Shown here piece by piece: positions 35,307-47,416 of a DNA stretch of 64,000 nucleotides (within the stretch, counting starts at the first letter, position 1; every line of letters begins with the position of its first letter). The DNA comes from Halichondria panicea. Its lineage: Eukaryota; Porifera; Demospongiae; Suberitida; Halichondriidae. The DNA is taken from NCBI RefSeq assembly GCF_963675165.1, contig NC_087391.1:5302126-5366125 (forward strand), written 5' to 3'. The translations under genes were made by a program, and so were the position numbers. The notes under the pieces were generated by a model. The model was not told the DNA's origin and searched no databases. It saw only the letters and a program-made list of their open reading frames with translations.

Positions 35307-38300
35307 ATGGATGCTGCTGATGCTGTGAAGTTGAGAGACAGCTACCAGATGCCCAGGCTGGGGTTGGGGACCTACATGGTGGGCAAGGAGAGTGTGTGTA
35401 ATGCTCTCAAGAGTGGCTACAGACTCATAGACACAGCCAGCTTGTATGGGTAGGTATAGGTGTTCATTCTCTATATAGCTGAGTTCAGGGAGAGGTAATG
35501 CATGAAGATCTACTTATTTGTGCAAAATATAATTATGTTCATGCATTATACCCATCTCCTTGAAAGAGTTTTGGTTGTGATGGTTGTGAGGCCATGCGCC
35601 AGTACATGGTGCGCTTAGCGAACTCTCAATAAATTTCTCACACTCGAAAAATTGATCTTTGATTATTGAGCTCTCCGACTCCAAAGATATAATATAGGAG
35701 GGAGCCAAGGTGGTCCAATTTGTACATGAAATGAATCATTACAATGAATGGAAAAAATATATCAGGGCCTATTCTGGAGATATATAAAAGAATGTAAGAT
35801 ACAAACATAAAAAGGTTAACCATGGTTCTTCGAAAGAGCGGTGGCCTGTTCTTCGAGGTTAGGGCGCAGTTGCCTGGACTACTCATAATGTAAACTATTA
35901 CACCAGCAGTGCACTACAAGTACAAATAGCTTAACGATGCACGTAGCTCTGACAAAAGATTATTTTGCCAATTATCGATGCCGGGAAGGGATGGCTTTTT
36001 GTAGTGACCTGCAGGTACGATCTTTATTCTATCTACCACCTCCTTTGGGAGATGAATATCTTCAAGAAGTCTCACTCGTATTACTTCCCTCAATTTTTCC
36101 AATTGTTTTATATATTTTTCATCATCTTCATGTAAATCATCATCTTCATATAAATCATCGATCGTAGCCTTTAGAACGTTTGCAAGTGTGAGCACGATCA
36201 CAGTGCTTTTCCACAACTCGACTCCAAATGTTACTGTTAGCTTTTTCATTGCAATAATATCTGGGTTATCGTCACCTGGCACAAATCTTGATTGATTGCA
36301 ATTAATACAGAAGAGCGTAAAGTCGTACTTAGAGTAGATTAGCGATAATATTCTAAGATATTCTTTGTCCCTTGTGCCATCTTGCAGACCTGGAGTATCA
36401 CACAAAGCTATGCTTATGCCATGTTTTGTTGTATGGTACTCGTAAACACATACTGTTTTACGCTTTAAAAAATGTCCTTCAATTTCTGGAAGCTTTTCTT
36501 TCAGAAAAGAATTCACCAGCGTAGATTTTCCGACCCCTGGCCTTCCACAGATTAAGAGCTTCATTTGGCCAATATAAGTAGCTTTCACTGTTTTTATAGA
36601 ATGTTTCGTCCAGGGCCCTTCTTTTTCTAGTAGCTTGATAAACTTGTAGTAGGAGCGTGGATTTGCTTTCACATAATCCGTCATCGTATTGACAAGTATC
36701 TGAGCCTTCTCTACATCAGCTTTGTTGCCTGTTGGTCCAGTGAGATCTCTAATGTATTCAGATATAAATTCTTCAGCAAACATGGCAGTGCCAATGGTAA
36801 TAGGTGACTGTTTCACTACATCCAGGAGTACTGAGGCACTCTTACGCATGGTGATGTATTCTCTAGAGGTTGCTTCTTCAGAATCCTTTTCGCTGGATGG
36901 CTTGGTAGCCATTGGTTCATTTGTCTGGCTCATTTTAGATGTGATACCAGCCTCACCTCCAAATTTTGATAGAGACGACCACATCCACATATCATGTCAT
37001 GTCATGTGACATGAATGTTATTGCCAAGCCCTTTTAGTCCCTTTGATCTATCACTATGTCTGGCCCATTTTGAATGTGACACCAGCTAGCCTCACCAGCC
37101 GGAAAAACTGCAAGAGCAAGACATGCAGTGTTCAAAATTGCTTCTGGTTATTTAACTTCCCCCCCCTGACTGTACCTTTGATTCCTTTACACTTGCAGGA
37201 ATGAAGAGGGTGTTGGTGAAGCTATCCAGGAGTCAGGTATTCCCAGAGAGGAGCTATTCGTGGTCACCAAGGTGAGTGCATGTGACTGAGTGTGAGGTGG
37301 TGGTGGTGTGACTGAGTGTGAGGTGTGTGTGTGACTGAGTGTTGCCTCTGCCTGCAGGCATGGAACAATGAGCACGGGAGAGAGGAGATCAACGAAGCAT
37401 TTCAGAGGAGTCTAAAGAAGTGAGTTGAATTTATATCACTGATACATGATTGATAATTATACTAATGCAATGCTGATGCATAAATATCTCATACATGAAT
37501 GCCGATGTAGATAAGTTTTATTAGCTGCATGTCTTCATTCTGTTTTCTATAATGTACATGTATCCATACATGCATGCATGTAGACTGGGACTGGACTATG
37601 TGGACCTGTATCTCATGCACTCCCCAGCTGGGGGGAGACTACTGGAGACCTGGGACACTATGTGCCAGCTGCAAGCAAAGGGTCTCATCAGGTCAACCTC
37701 AAATACAGGCCTACAACATTTATAATTTCTAGGCACTTTCAAAATCTGTTGACGCAGAATTTATATACTGTGAATGGTGTATTTTTGTGCATAGGTCAGT
37801 GGGTGTGGCTAATTTTAACGCCAGTCACCTGACAGAACTGAAGAAGGCGAGACCAGACAATATTCCAATGGGTGAGTGTTACTACTTCAGCATCTCTAGT
37901 GATGATTTCAAACGTCTTACATATACCTTCTTCTTCAGTGAATCAGATTGAGATCCATCCATTTGTGAGCTGGAACGAGTGTCTGGAGGTGTGTCAGAGG
38001 GAGGGTATTACAGTGATGGCCTATTCCCCACTGGCTCAGGCTGGGAAACTCACTGACCCCACTCTTGTGGGTATCGCTGGAAAGTGAGAGCATGCAAGCA
38101 TACAATACTGTTTACAACCTTCGCAGACAAAGTTTGGGTTGTTTAATTAATACACGGACGGCCTTTATTGAGGGGTTGCAGTTAGTGTACTAACTGATTT
38201 GGGACTCATAGTTGGGCTTTTTTTCAGGAGTGGCCGTTAAGAAGAGTTCTACTGTAAACTTCTGTTTGTTGACTTTGACTCGTAATACTATTCTAAGGAA

Positions 38301-38779
38301 TTAATAATCCAGGCTATGGTTTGATTCACATGCAGGTACGATCGATCACCTGCACAGGTCATGATACGCTGGAGCCTGCAACGAGGGTTTGTGTGCATCC
38401 CTCGATCGAGCAAAGACAGTAGGATCAAAGAGAATGCTAGTGTGTTTGATTTTACTCTGTCTCAAGAGGATATGGCAACACTAGTAAGTGATCTCTAACC
38501 TATTGTAGCATTGGTAAATTAACCTCTTCTTTGAGCTAACTTATTGCCAGATAGGATTGTCTCTTAAATTTAGTAGCTAGCTAGCAAATTATTAGTTCTA
38601 CTATAATAATAATATTAAAATTATAATCAGTTTTACTAGTTTCTGATTTTGCTCAGCTGTTTAATTAAACTGCCCCTCCTTAATCCCGCTATCTCACTCC
38701 CTCCTCTCTACAGAACGGAATGGACGTTGGCTACATTGCTGACTGGCCTGGGATCATGCAAAGTCCATGGGACCCGTGA
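35307..38779 (+). CDS. Aldo/keto reductase family protein
   Basis: Eight exons in phase: 35307-35449, 37199-37271, 37358-37419, 37584-37691, 37795-37871, 37939-38083, 38336-38483 and 38714-38779, about 273 residues. Start ATG gives MDAADAVKL. AKR signatures: LGLGTYMVG, SGYRLIDTASLYGNEEGVG (catalytic Asp and Tyr), FVVTKAWN (catalytic Lys), DLYLMHSP (catalytic His), SVGVANF, VNQIEIHPF, MAYSPLAQ and, for the cofactor, SPAQVMIRWSLQRG..CIPRSSK. An NADPH-dependent (TIM-barrel) carbonyl or aldehyde reductase is expected; the substrate cannot be told. Intron 1 (1.75 kb, much longer than the others) contains an antisense GTPase gene. Converges tail to tail with a coiled-coil gene about 150 bp downstream. 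Confidence 0.93.
35914..36990 (-). CDS. CARD-like / AIG1 (GIMAP-type) GTPase nested in AKR intron 1
   Basis: A single exon of 358 codons opposite to the host gene. Residues ~45-135 form an all-helical segment with CARD-like spacing (SASVLLDVVKQSPITIG.., then QILVNTMTDYVKANPRSYYK and FIKLLEKEG). Residues ~140-355 form a GTPase domain: G1 GRPGVGKST, G3 DTPGLQDG, then a beta-strand VIVLTLAN in the G4 position. These fit AIG1/GIMAP-like GTPases, but a clear TKxD-type G4 is not visible. Start could be MWMWSS or the internal MSQTNE 19 residues later. The combination of a death-fold adaptor module with an AIG1 GTPase suggests immune or membrane-scaffold signalling (inference). Confidence 0.75.
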   Translation of the reverse strand: MWMWSSLSKFGGEAGITSKMSQTNEPMATKPSSEKDSEEATSREYITMRKSASVLLDVVKQSPITIGTAMFAEEFISEYIRDLTGPTGNKADVEKAQILVNTMTDYVKANPRSYYKFIKLLEKEGPWTKHSIKTVKATYIGQMKLLICGRPGVGKSTLVNSFLKEKLPEIEGHFLKRKTVCVYEYHTTKHGISIALCDTPGLQDGTRDKEYLRILSLIYSKYDFTLFCINCNQSRFVPGDDNPDIIAMKKLTVTFGVELWKSTVIVLTLANVLKATIDDLYEDDDLHEDDEKYIKQLEKLREVIRVRLLEDIHLPKEVVDRIKIVPAGHYKKPSLPGIDNWQNNLLSELRASLSYLYL

Positions 38780-38931
38780 TATTCGTGATATTGAGGATAT
38801 TGAGGATAATCGAACTTTTGATAATATTTATTCTTGTAAACAATATAAATTACAAAAATGAAATGCATGTATAATAATGGAGAAATTGCAATGAAAGAAA
38901 ATTGTCTGGTGTACAGTACGTGTTGTTCTAA

Positions 38932-40329
38932 TTATCTGTGGTCTTGAAAACATTCCTGTGTTGGGGAGGGGCATTTAAAATGTTGACATTATGAGCAGAA
39001 TAAAAGTTCTTACTTGTAATCTCAGGACGGTTGTCTCTAATTCACTGAGAAAATGGTCGACAGCTTCGTTGTGTTTGCTCTGCTCAGCCTGTGTGTGTGT
39101 GTGTGTGTGGGGGGGGGTGGGGTTTATAGACATACAGTATAATATGAAAGAACGGCATTCAAAAAAAGTATTGCTTAGTTTTGATGTATTTTTCACCTTT
39201 CTATTGGGATTAGGGAACGAGGGTGTCACAGTTGACTTGCTACCAGTGTGTGCAGAATGACAACTAGCCTCGTCACCACATGTTAATTTTTCTCCCATTC
39301 CCTCGAGGCCTGCGGAGAAGGCTAAATGACAACATGGCACACTGCTAGACACACCCACCTTTACCATCACCATGGCACAACTTCAACAATACAGCCATTC
39401 TCTCACTGCAAGTGGAGAGAGAAAGAGAAATATAGTGAAATAGGAGTTTGTAAGGTAGGCTGTCCGGGGCACGAGCGTCAGATGTCCCCCCCCCTGTCTT
39501 ACATGGTCTATTAACTCACTTTTCAACTTTGATGTCCTCCAGTCTACTATTGAGGGCGTCCAGTGCCAGTCTCTTGGACTTGATCACCCCTGGATAGGTC
39601 ATAGTGGTGAGGGGGGTCAGTTACTATGGGTAACTATCACACCACCATCTTACCTTGGTAAGTCTGTAACTCTTTCTTCATAACAGCGTTAGTTTCCTAA
39701 AGCAATGGAAACAAACATTGACAGAGGAAGGTAGCTGAAAGCAAACTTGCAAAATATCACTAGCAATTTCTGCTAAATTTCAACCACAAAACCACATTCT
39801 CTCTAACAGCTTACCTAATTCCACTTCAAACTACTAAACCTAAACTCAGCTATAGGCTCCACATTTAGTTGATAGGAAAAGCAGAAAGAAGTATCAACAG
39901 CTATCAAGTAATCTCTACAAGCAGTTAGACACATTGTACAGTCATGTAGGTCTGAACCTTTGAGTTCCTTAGCTCCAGCAGAAGGCTCTCCACCTCATCC
40001 AGCTGTTGTAGTTCCTTAGAACACCCCTCCATTACTCTCTGCTGTCCAGGCAACCCTGGCTGGTGGCCGCTTCTCACGTCCTTATAACCCATCACTATAA
40101 CGAAAGTGAAACCATAATTATTACACAACTGTTTAGCTTGGCCAAAAATAAGCATTGCATGTCATAAATTAGATACATGCACGGTTGCAGGAACATAAGA
40201 CAACTGTACACACAACTACATGATATGGCTGCTTGCATACCTACTGCAGCAGGAGGATATGATTGCAGGCTGTCTTGATCAATCAAGTGTCTGTTGTCAC
40301 CAGGTATTAAATTGTCTGATATCTCTTTT
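38932..40329 (-). CDS. Small coiled-coil protein, unrecognised (5' end incomplete)
   Basis: Exons deduced: 40329-40241, 40094-39958, 39696-39654, 39589-39520, ~39412-39375, 39088-39014 and 38955-38932 (stop). Phases match for most joins; the ~39375 to 39088 join is unresolved. The protein is short and helical: QQRVMEGCSKELQQLDEVES.., NAVMKKELQTYQG, VIKSKRLALDALNSRLEDIK and HNEAVDHFLSELETTVLRLQ, ending ECFQDHR. The first coding exon is uncertain; a possible ATG lies near 40455. I do not recognise the family. The acceptor before 39088 is a (CA)n tract. It converges with the AKR gene. Confidence 0.55.
39265..39324. mobile_element. 60-bp TAGCCTCG-type insertion with 9-bp target duplication
   Basis: Begins TAGCCTCG, ends AAGGCTA, and is flanked by the exact duplication AATGACAAC (39256-39264 and 39325-39333). 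A tiny member of the family at 2551-3313 and 28773-29321. It lies in an intron of the coiled-coil gene. Confidence 0.75.
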
Positions 40330-41388
40330 CTGTGGAGGACTTGAAAATAGGTTCAGTTGCTCAGCAGTGGAGTGCAGGATGCTCATAACTCTCAGACATT
40401 AATAGCAACGTACCTACACACACACATGGTACAGTGACATCTCTTCCAATCTTGCATCATTTGAAGTTTACTTGGTACTGCCCACGCCTCATCAATAAGT
40501 TCAAGGTTCAAAGTTCAATTAATTACATATAGCATGTTACATGGTAAAGGTCGTATTTACATGCCATGAGATACGACCTTTACCATTTATTCATTCTAGT
40601 GTAATGGTAGGGTGCTTGACTAGTAAGCAGGAGGTTTTGGGTTCGAGCCCGAACAATGTACTTTCTTTTCTAATTAACAAAAAATGACTATGTAAGCGTA
40701 AATTAATCCTTTACTCCTCGACGAGGCTATTAGCCCAGTGGGTAAGCTACTTGACCAAGTGAACCTCTCTGTAGTCGTCCCGGGTTCTATTGTTTATTCA
40801 ATTGAGTGGTTAACCTACATCATGTGGTGAGAATCCCGTGGTGGCCAGTGTGCCTAGTGTGTCGAAGGTTAGTCTCACTTCCTGCAGCGGGTCCGGATTG
40901 GCGAATGAGAGGGACTTGGATGCTTACTATTAGTACTTGTACTATTTGTTCCCCCCCTGTTCATATTTTTTTATTTTATGAAACTAACAGCTTTTATAAG
41001 CTTTTAGCTGCATTCTCTTGTGATTTGCAAACTAATGTCTCCTCAGAATCTTTTGTACCTTTGAAGCATCGTCTATTTGACCAACTGCTGTATTGATTGT
41101 TATTCAGAGTAATATTGTGTCAATTGTTAACCTACATCACAAGAATCAAGGTTAACTAACCTACATCACATGGTGGCCAGTCTCCAACAGATAGAGCTGG
41201 GGCCTAGTGTGTCAAGCTTGGCTTACAAGTACAGTAGTCCCCTCGTTTTTAATTTTCAAGAGTAGTGATTGAAAACTAATCCATGGGTATGCAAACTGTA
41301 GTTAAATACAGTGAAGCTTATTAATTATATAAAGTGCGAATGAAATTACAGAGCAATTCATAATTATTATTGTCTGTACATACAGTCC
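40330..41388. other. Intergenic region with tRNA-like sequences and repeats
   Basis: A hairpin (16-bp arms, ATGGTAAAGGTCGTAT at 40541-40556 and its inverse at 40571-40586) is followed by two tRNA-like segments. One at about 40590-40660 has TAGTGTAATGG (A box), CTAGTAA (anticodon loop, AGT) and GGTTCGAGCCC (perfect B box), but no acceptor stem. The other, at about 40728-40795, has TAGCCCAGTGG (A box) and a weak B box. Around 40800-40870 and 41120-41215 a segment with TTAACCTACATCA and GCCTAGTGTGTC is repeated. Probably SINE or tRNA-pseudogene remains. Confidence 0.5.
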
Positions 41389-43737
41389 TCAGTAGTGACA
41401 CTGTGCTGGTGGTACTCCCTCCCCTGTGTCCAGTCGCTGTCTCTTCCTCGCCTGCATCTCCTCGAAGAATCCCTCTATGTCTCTCTTGGACACCACCTGC
41501 ACACACACATAAGCAAGGGATCAGTTAGGACTAGGGTTGCTAACCGATACAGCTTCGCAAAATGTACCAGCACATGTGGGTGCAAAGATCAACTGTGAAT
41601 ACATAAACAATCTACACTACAACCATAGTTTCTTAACTTATTCTCACCTGTCCTTGCCGTGCAAAGTCTCTGAGGAAGTCGGACAACTCAGTCTTGAGTT
41701 CATTGTACTCTGTGGGCAAACAACCGACACAGTTATACACGTAGACCACTTGCTTCAAAGCAATCACTAAACACAGTAAAGTACAGTAGGAATCTACATG
41801 ACAATCACATTGTACTGAGGTAGTAGCTACTGCTTAGTTTTTATTGCATCTTCAATTGATAGGTTTCTAAAGCTGTACCAAATACAAACCTAAAAATGCT
41901 AAGGTCCATGTAGCTACACACACACACACACACACACACTCACGATGAAAGACCTCCCCCTGCTGCACTCTATCCAGTGTGCTGCCTAGTGCCTCCATCC
42001 CAGCATCATGGGAACTGAGTCTGACCACACCCCTCTTCTCGTACGCCCCCACACTGTCCCCTTCGTCCAGTAAGAACAACACATCCTCACGAGAGTACAT
42101 CTCCTGTGTGTGTGTATGTGGGGGGGGGGGTTAAAAATGGTATAATACATTCATGTAGGCATTTAACGCCAATAAAGCACAGCTGTACTACGCTCACCTT
42201 ACATGAATCACAAGTGCACAATTGACTTCTCCAGTTCTCCTCAAAGAAACCAGCTTCTGTCTTCCTGTCACCGCCCTCACAGTTGCTTAGCAACCTCCGT
42301 CTCCGTACCAATTCACAAACGTTTATACCGGTACCGTCTTTGTCATCTGATTTGAAGCTATCACTTTTAGTCTCAGCAGCAGAAGAGGTACCAGTTTCAC
42401 ATGTAGTTGTTGGAGGTGTGTCAGTCACATTTACTGCTGCTCCATTTTCTTCTTTGGTTATTGTCACAGGGTTTGTACGGAGTTGGTACGTTGATAGGAA
42501 GTCATGTGACTTCATACAGGTATCACATGACATCTCAGAGAATGAGGTGGGAGTCTCTCCAGTGAGGTGCTGCGTAGCAAAACACAAAAAGCACATGATT
42601 AATTGATACACTGACTATCAACCCTACGTGCAAGCAAAATCTAAAGCCACAGGCAGTCTGAGACAGATACTATGTGCTTTACACAAAAATCTATTTATAG
42701 AAGTCTACTTTTAGTTTGTATTTTCATTGCCCACTTTGTTTTTTTGCTCGCAAGCTGTTGCATGCCCTAGCTAGCTCTTTCTTTTATACGCTCTTGGGCT
42801 CACTATAACCTGATTTTACTACATTTGGAATGGAACCAGGCCACACACACACACAGAGTAACTAGCCACTCACTCTGGAATGGAACCAATCCTCGCAGAC
42901 ACAGCACTGTATCATATCATCCTCCACCTAATGACAGTACAGTGAGACCACACCTCCTGACACACAAGCCACACCTACCTCATCCTCAGGGTCAGGGTAC
43001 GGCCGATGACAGGTGCAGTAGAGTCCACTAAAGTTCTGATTGTACTTATTCTTCACATTCTCTCCCTCTTTCTCCTACACAAAAAAAAATGAAAGTGTTA
43101 AAATTCACGAAATTATTTGGATCACTTTCGACGGTAAGTTATGGCTGTTGCAAAGATGCTACATTGTATACAAGACGCTGAGAATAGTGTACAGAAGTGC
43201 TGACCGGGCATATTGAGCACTTGAAATTGCTGAATTTACCGTTCCCACAATCACAGCGGAAATGCCTGCAATAATGAAGGAACATGTGAATACCCAACAG
43301 GCCACAGCGTACCTCTTAGTGTAGAGCTCGTGAAGTGTGTGGCCCTCGTGGCAACCCAGACTGCAGGCCAGACACACGCCAGCTGGAGGTACGCCCTCAG
43401 GGGTGCATGTATCACACGCATACAGAGCCTGCCGGTACACATAGCCCTGAGAAACAAACCTCACATAATTCCTTTATACATGGCTACTAATTACGCCCTG
43501 GACATTTTGCCATATTATCCATTTTCTCATTTCGCATACAGTAGCCTTGCAGATGCACACCATTTGGGAGGGGAGGACCTTATTTTGAAGAAGTATGGTA
43601 CATGTAAGTACCTTTGGGTATGTGCATTGTGTGTCATCAGAGTCCCCTAGTACAGCATTGGCAGTGTCCTCCAAGTGTTGGTCCTCCTCTAGCACTTCCT
43701 GCAGGGACACCACTCCATCCGTGTCTCCTTCAGACAT
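41389..43737 (-). CDS. UBR7: UBR7-type E3 ubiquitin ligase (UBR box + PHD finger)
   Basis: Nine exons in phase: 43737-43612, 43446-43313, 43265-43205, 43074-42979, 42927-42874, 42569-42198, 42103-41944, 41709-41648 and 41496-41389, about 390 residues (human 425). N-terminus VVSLQEVLEEDQHLED. UBR-box zinc ligands: YACDTCTPEG, GVCLACSLGCHEGHTLHELY and FRCDCGNGKF..CSIC. The PHD-like finger follows: GLYCTCHRPYPDPEDE, DMIQCCVCEDWFHSR and EMSCDTCMK. The C-terminal block includes NWRSQLCTCDSCK, VLFLLDEGDSVGAYE, YNELKTELSDFLRDFA and SKRDIEGFFEEMQARKRQRL. In the family it binds and ubiquitinates nuclear substrates including histone H2B. Starts 91 bp from the divergent cyclin K gene. Confidence 0.96.
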
Positions 43738-43828
43738 CACAGCTGCCAAGACAAGAGAAGGAGTTAGTTGGTAAGCTTTATTTGGAAAAATATGGTGCTC
43801 ATTAATTAGAACTTGCCCACTTCACAGC
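43738..43828. promoter_or_regulatory. Short divergent promoter region between UBR7 and CCNK
   Basis: Only 91 bp separate the two presumed start codons, so both 5' UTRs and the core promoters must overlap here or extend into the genes. No TATA box is evident. If the short first CCNK exon is wrong, the spacing to its next possible ATG (43975) is about 240 bp. Confidence 0.55.
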
Positions 43829-46701
43829 ATGGCCGATCTTCAAGTTAGATTTAGATACTGATCTGAAGGAATGAAATGACAACCTACACGCTCTAGGTAA
43901 GTATGAGGCGGTACTGTACATGTTACTCACCCCTACACCTTTTGATACAGACCTCTTCACAGTTTCCTGGGTCTATGGCTTTCAATTGGTTCTTCCCTCA
44001 AGATGTGGTGGATCACAAGACCCCCTCCAGGGTGAATGGGATACCACTCGCCATGGAGTTGCGTTATCGTAAGGAAGGAGCGAAAATCGTCATCAATGCT
44101 GCCAACAATCTCAATCTGTATCCGCCCATACACTGTGATAATATTGGCCAGAGTACGGTAGCTAGCTGTGTATACTTTAAGCAGACCATGCTTATTAGGA
44201 TTACTACTGGTGAACTGCTGTGATTGCCTCAAACTTATATCTTGATGGTTAGAACAATTGTGTTTCCGTACATGCTGCATATTCCTGTTGTCCCCTTAAC
44301 CGTGTTGTTCCCCAGTCGCTATGACACAGTGGCCACAGGTGTGGTGTTCTACCATCGTTTCTTCATGATGCAGAGCTTTCAGGAGTTCAACCGCTGGATA
44401 GTGGCAGCTGCCTGTCTCCTTCTAGCAGGCAAGGTCGAGGAGACTCCCAAACAGTGCAAGGTGAGGTCATAGGTCATAGGTCATAGGGTGGAGCTTTAGC
44501 CAATAGCGATTGCGTATTTCACAGATTACTCAAATTTTTTTTTTTTGACAGGTGATACTCAAGGAGATGCGCTCGCTACTCAACAACCAACAGTGGGCGG
44601 GGTTTGGGACCAACCCGAAGGAGGAGCTTATCACTCACGAGAAAATACTCCTCCAGACGATTAAGTTTGACCTACAAATTGAACATCCTTATTCGTATAT
44701 TCTCAAGTTTGCAAAGGAGCTCAAAGGCAGCGGTACGTTCTTACATGGCAACGGGCTTGTTGCTCATAAAAGTTATTGTTTGACAAGTACCACTTCCTTG
44801 AGGGTATCATGAAAGTGAAATTGAGGGGTTGAATTTTAACAATACTTATAAGGCTTAATTGTTCATTGTGTGAAGTATGTTGTTTAGTTTCTGTTGCTGC
44901 AGGAGACAAGGCTGAGATAGAGAAGATAGTGCAAGCTGCTTGGACCTTCGTCAATGACAGGTACACACACTCACTAGCTAACTGTACAAGCTAACTACAC
45001 GAGTCAGTATAGCACGAAATGGTATTGACTTATTCCAAAATTACCCGAAAATATTTGATAGATGATTACTTTTAGGCCATTTTCCACAATTAGAAGTGAG
45101 AATGTATAATAATACCAAATTAAGGCATATTAATATTAATGTACTAGCCAATTATTACTAAGTACCTGTGCTCGATGTGCTGCCCCCCCCCCCCTCCCTC
45201 AGTCTTGTGACCACGCTGAGTATCCAGTGGGAGCCCCAGGCTGTGGCAGTCGCCTTCATCTATCTGGCAGCCAAACTGAGCAAGTATGACATTCAGAGCA
45301 AATATGGCTCCAAGAGTCGGTCGTGGTGGAGACAGTTTGTGGGGACACTGGACAGTCATGACCTGGATTGTAAGAAAGGGGGGGAGAGAGTATGATATGG
45401 CTTGTACTACGTTGGGTCCAGGAAATTACATAATTTTAACAAAGAAAGCGTGTTAATTTACCATTGCAATGAGCTCATTGAGAGATCTTAGTTATTGTTT
45501 GAATACGTACATGACTGATGTACATGCACACTTGTATAATTATTCTTGCAGGTATCTGTCACCAAGTGCTGGACATCTACCAGGAGTCGGGCAAAGACAC
45601 TAGTGATGATCAGGTAAGATTGTCTGACACCTTCAGTTCATTGCATACTTAGAGAGGGAATTTACACGTGCAATGTTTTACAGTGTATGTACATGTATGT
45701 ACAGATTTTTTTTAACAAATTTTTTTCCCCACCTCCAGCAATCTGATGAAGAGCAATCATCTTCACAATCAAACAAGTCCTCTCAACCGCTCGCTCTACC
45801 CAACCCACCTCCCTCTGGGGGGCCCAACGGTCAGGTCCCCATTGTCCCCCCGGCTGTAACTACCCTCTCCACTCAACCCACAACCTGGAACACACTATCG
45901 ACAACCGTTGCAAGTCTTATGGGGCAAATGCAGTCAGCCTTTCCCAACAATCAGCAGTTCCCTCAAACTCAAACCTCGTTTCAGCCTCAACAGCCTAGTG
46001 TCGGAATGACAACGTTCACGCTGGCCGATCCCCTTCAAGCTCTACAGAAAATACGAGCAGCAACTGCTGTCCAACCTCTCCAAACTCAGTACACAACTAC
46101 ATCGCAACAACAGCTGTACAGCGCTACCACGCTACAAAACCCCTCCCAGACGATGATACCTCGTATGGTTCAACCTGGAGCTCAATTAATAGGAGGAGTC
46201 TACCCACAACCACAATACACATCGGCACAGCCCAACTATCAGTCACAAGTTAAAGCTCAACAACCTTACTCTCTCCTCGGACAAACAGGAGTAGTCCAGC
46301 AAACTGCTGGTGGTCAAGGATATGCCGTCAACCCAGGGCAAGTGGCCTACCCCCCCTCGTTATTACCCAGGGTAGGGGGTACTCAGCCGAACAACGTATT
46401 GAGTCAGAATACCTACACCACGCCTTATCACCAATCTACGATACCCCAAGGCACCAAGGCTCAGCTGGTAGCACTACCTCAACAGCAAATACACCAGAAC
46501 ACTTCGTATACAAACTATGGCACACAGACGGCTTCGTACCTACCTCCTGGAGGGGTTGGAGTTCAAGGTTCAGCTCAGCCTCCACCACAAGTGGGCGGAG
46601 TTTCAGGACAATTGATGCCGGGAAGAACTCCAGTATACCCTCCGACGGCACGAGGCCACACCCCCAACAAACCCGGCTCTGGGAGGTGGGGCATGAGATG
46701 A
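43829..46701 (+). CDS. CCNK: Cyclin K (CDK12/CDK13 partner)
   Basis: Exons: 43829-43843 (MADLQ, tentative), 43963-44117, 44316-44460, 44552-44732, 44903-44960, 45203-45369, 45552-45613 and 45739-46701, about 581 residues (human 580). Cyclin box 1: [34 protein letters not shown] and [19 protein letters not shown]. Then [20 protein letters not shown] and [14 protein letters not shown]. Cyclin box 2: [28 protein letters not shown] and WWRQFVGT. A long Gln/Pro-rich tail follows, coded by one 963-bp exon and ending GRWGMR, similar in placement to the human cyclin K end. It activates kinases that phosphorylate the RNA polymerase II CTD. Cyclin T and L are less good matches in the first box. Confidence 0.93.
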
Positions 46702-47129
46702 TGTTGAAACTTGTCTAGGGCAATCAATAATTTAATTTTTGTTAATTCAATTAAACAATGGCTAGTTTTTGTTATATAAGTATATATATGGACTGGCTTT
46801 TTGTATCAAAATCAAACTCCGTGCGTTACCACGTATTTAATATGTATTGTATATTATTTATGCACTTATATTGAATATCAATCATATATTGCATGGTGGC
46901 ACTTTTTTGTGGCATGCATATAATTCGTACGTTTAATATAGATAATAATATAGACTATCCATTAGAAACTATATTTTAGTGATTAATACTAGTAAGTCTT
47001 CTGGTACATATCGTACAATCATACTTCATTAGTAACCATGCCAATCAATTTTAGCAGTTTATTCTTGTTATTAGATGTCAAATAGAGTACAAAAAATGAT
47101 TAATATGAATACATGTGACAATCACATGA
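46702..47129. other. Tail-to-tail spacer between CCNK and the RIN-like gene
   Basis: AT-rich, no gene. It should contain both 3' UTRs. Several AT-rich hexamers could serve for polyadenylation, none convincing alone. Confidence 0.45.
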
Positions 47130-47350
47130 CTATGAAACAGGTGTTCTCAATTTATAAGCAATGAATCTACTGCTAGGCTGATAGGCAGAGCCTGGAGTTG
47201 TGCATTGCACTGAGTTCTTATCTAGTGTCCATTGCAGCTTTATCTCTTGAGGTCTCTCACTGTCTTCAATCATTGTGGACTTGCCGTTGATCACTGTGAA
47301 AAGGGCGTACTTCTCGGGAGTGGGTATCCGTCGGCGACTGGCTATCGTCT

Positions 47351-47416
<66 letters not shown>

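Noticed and set aside
40590-40660. Functional tRNA-Thr(AGT)
   Set aside because: A and B boxes and an AGT anticodon loop are present, but no acceptor stem can be formed and both anticodon and T stems have mismatches.
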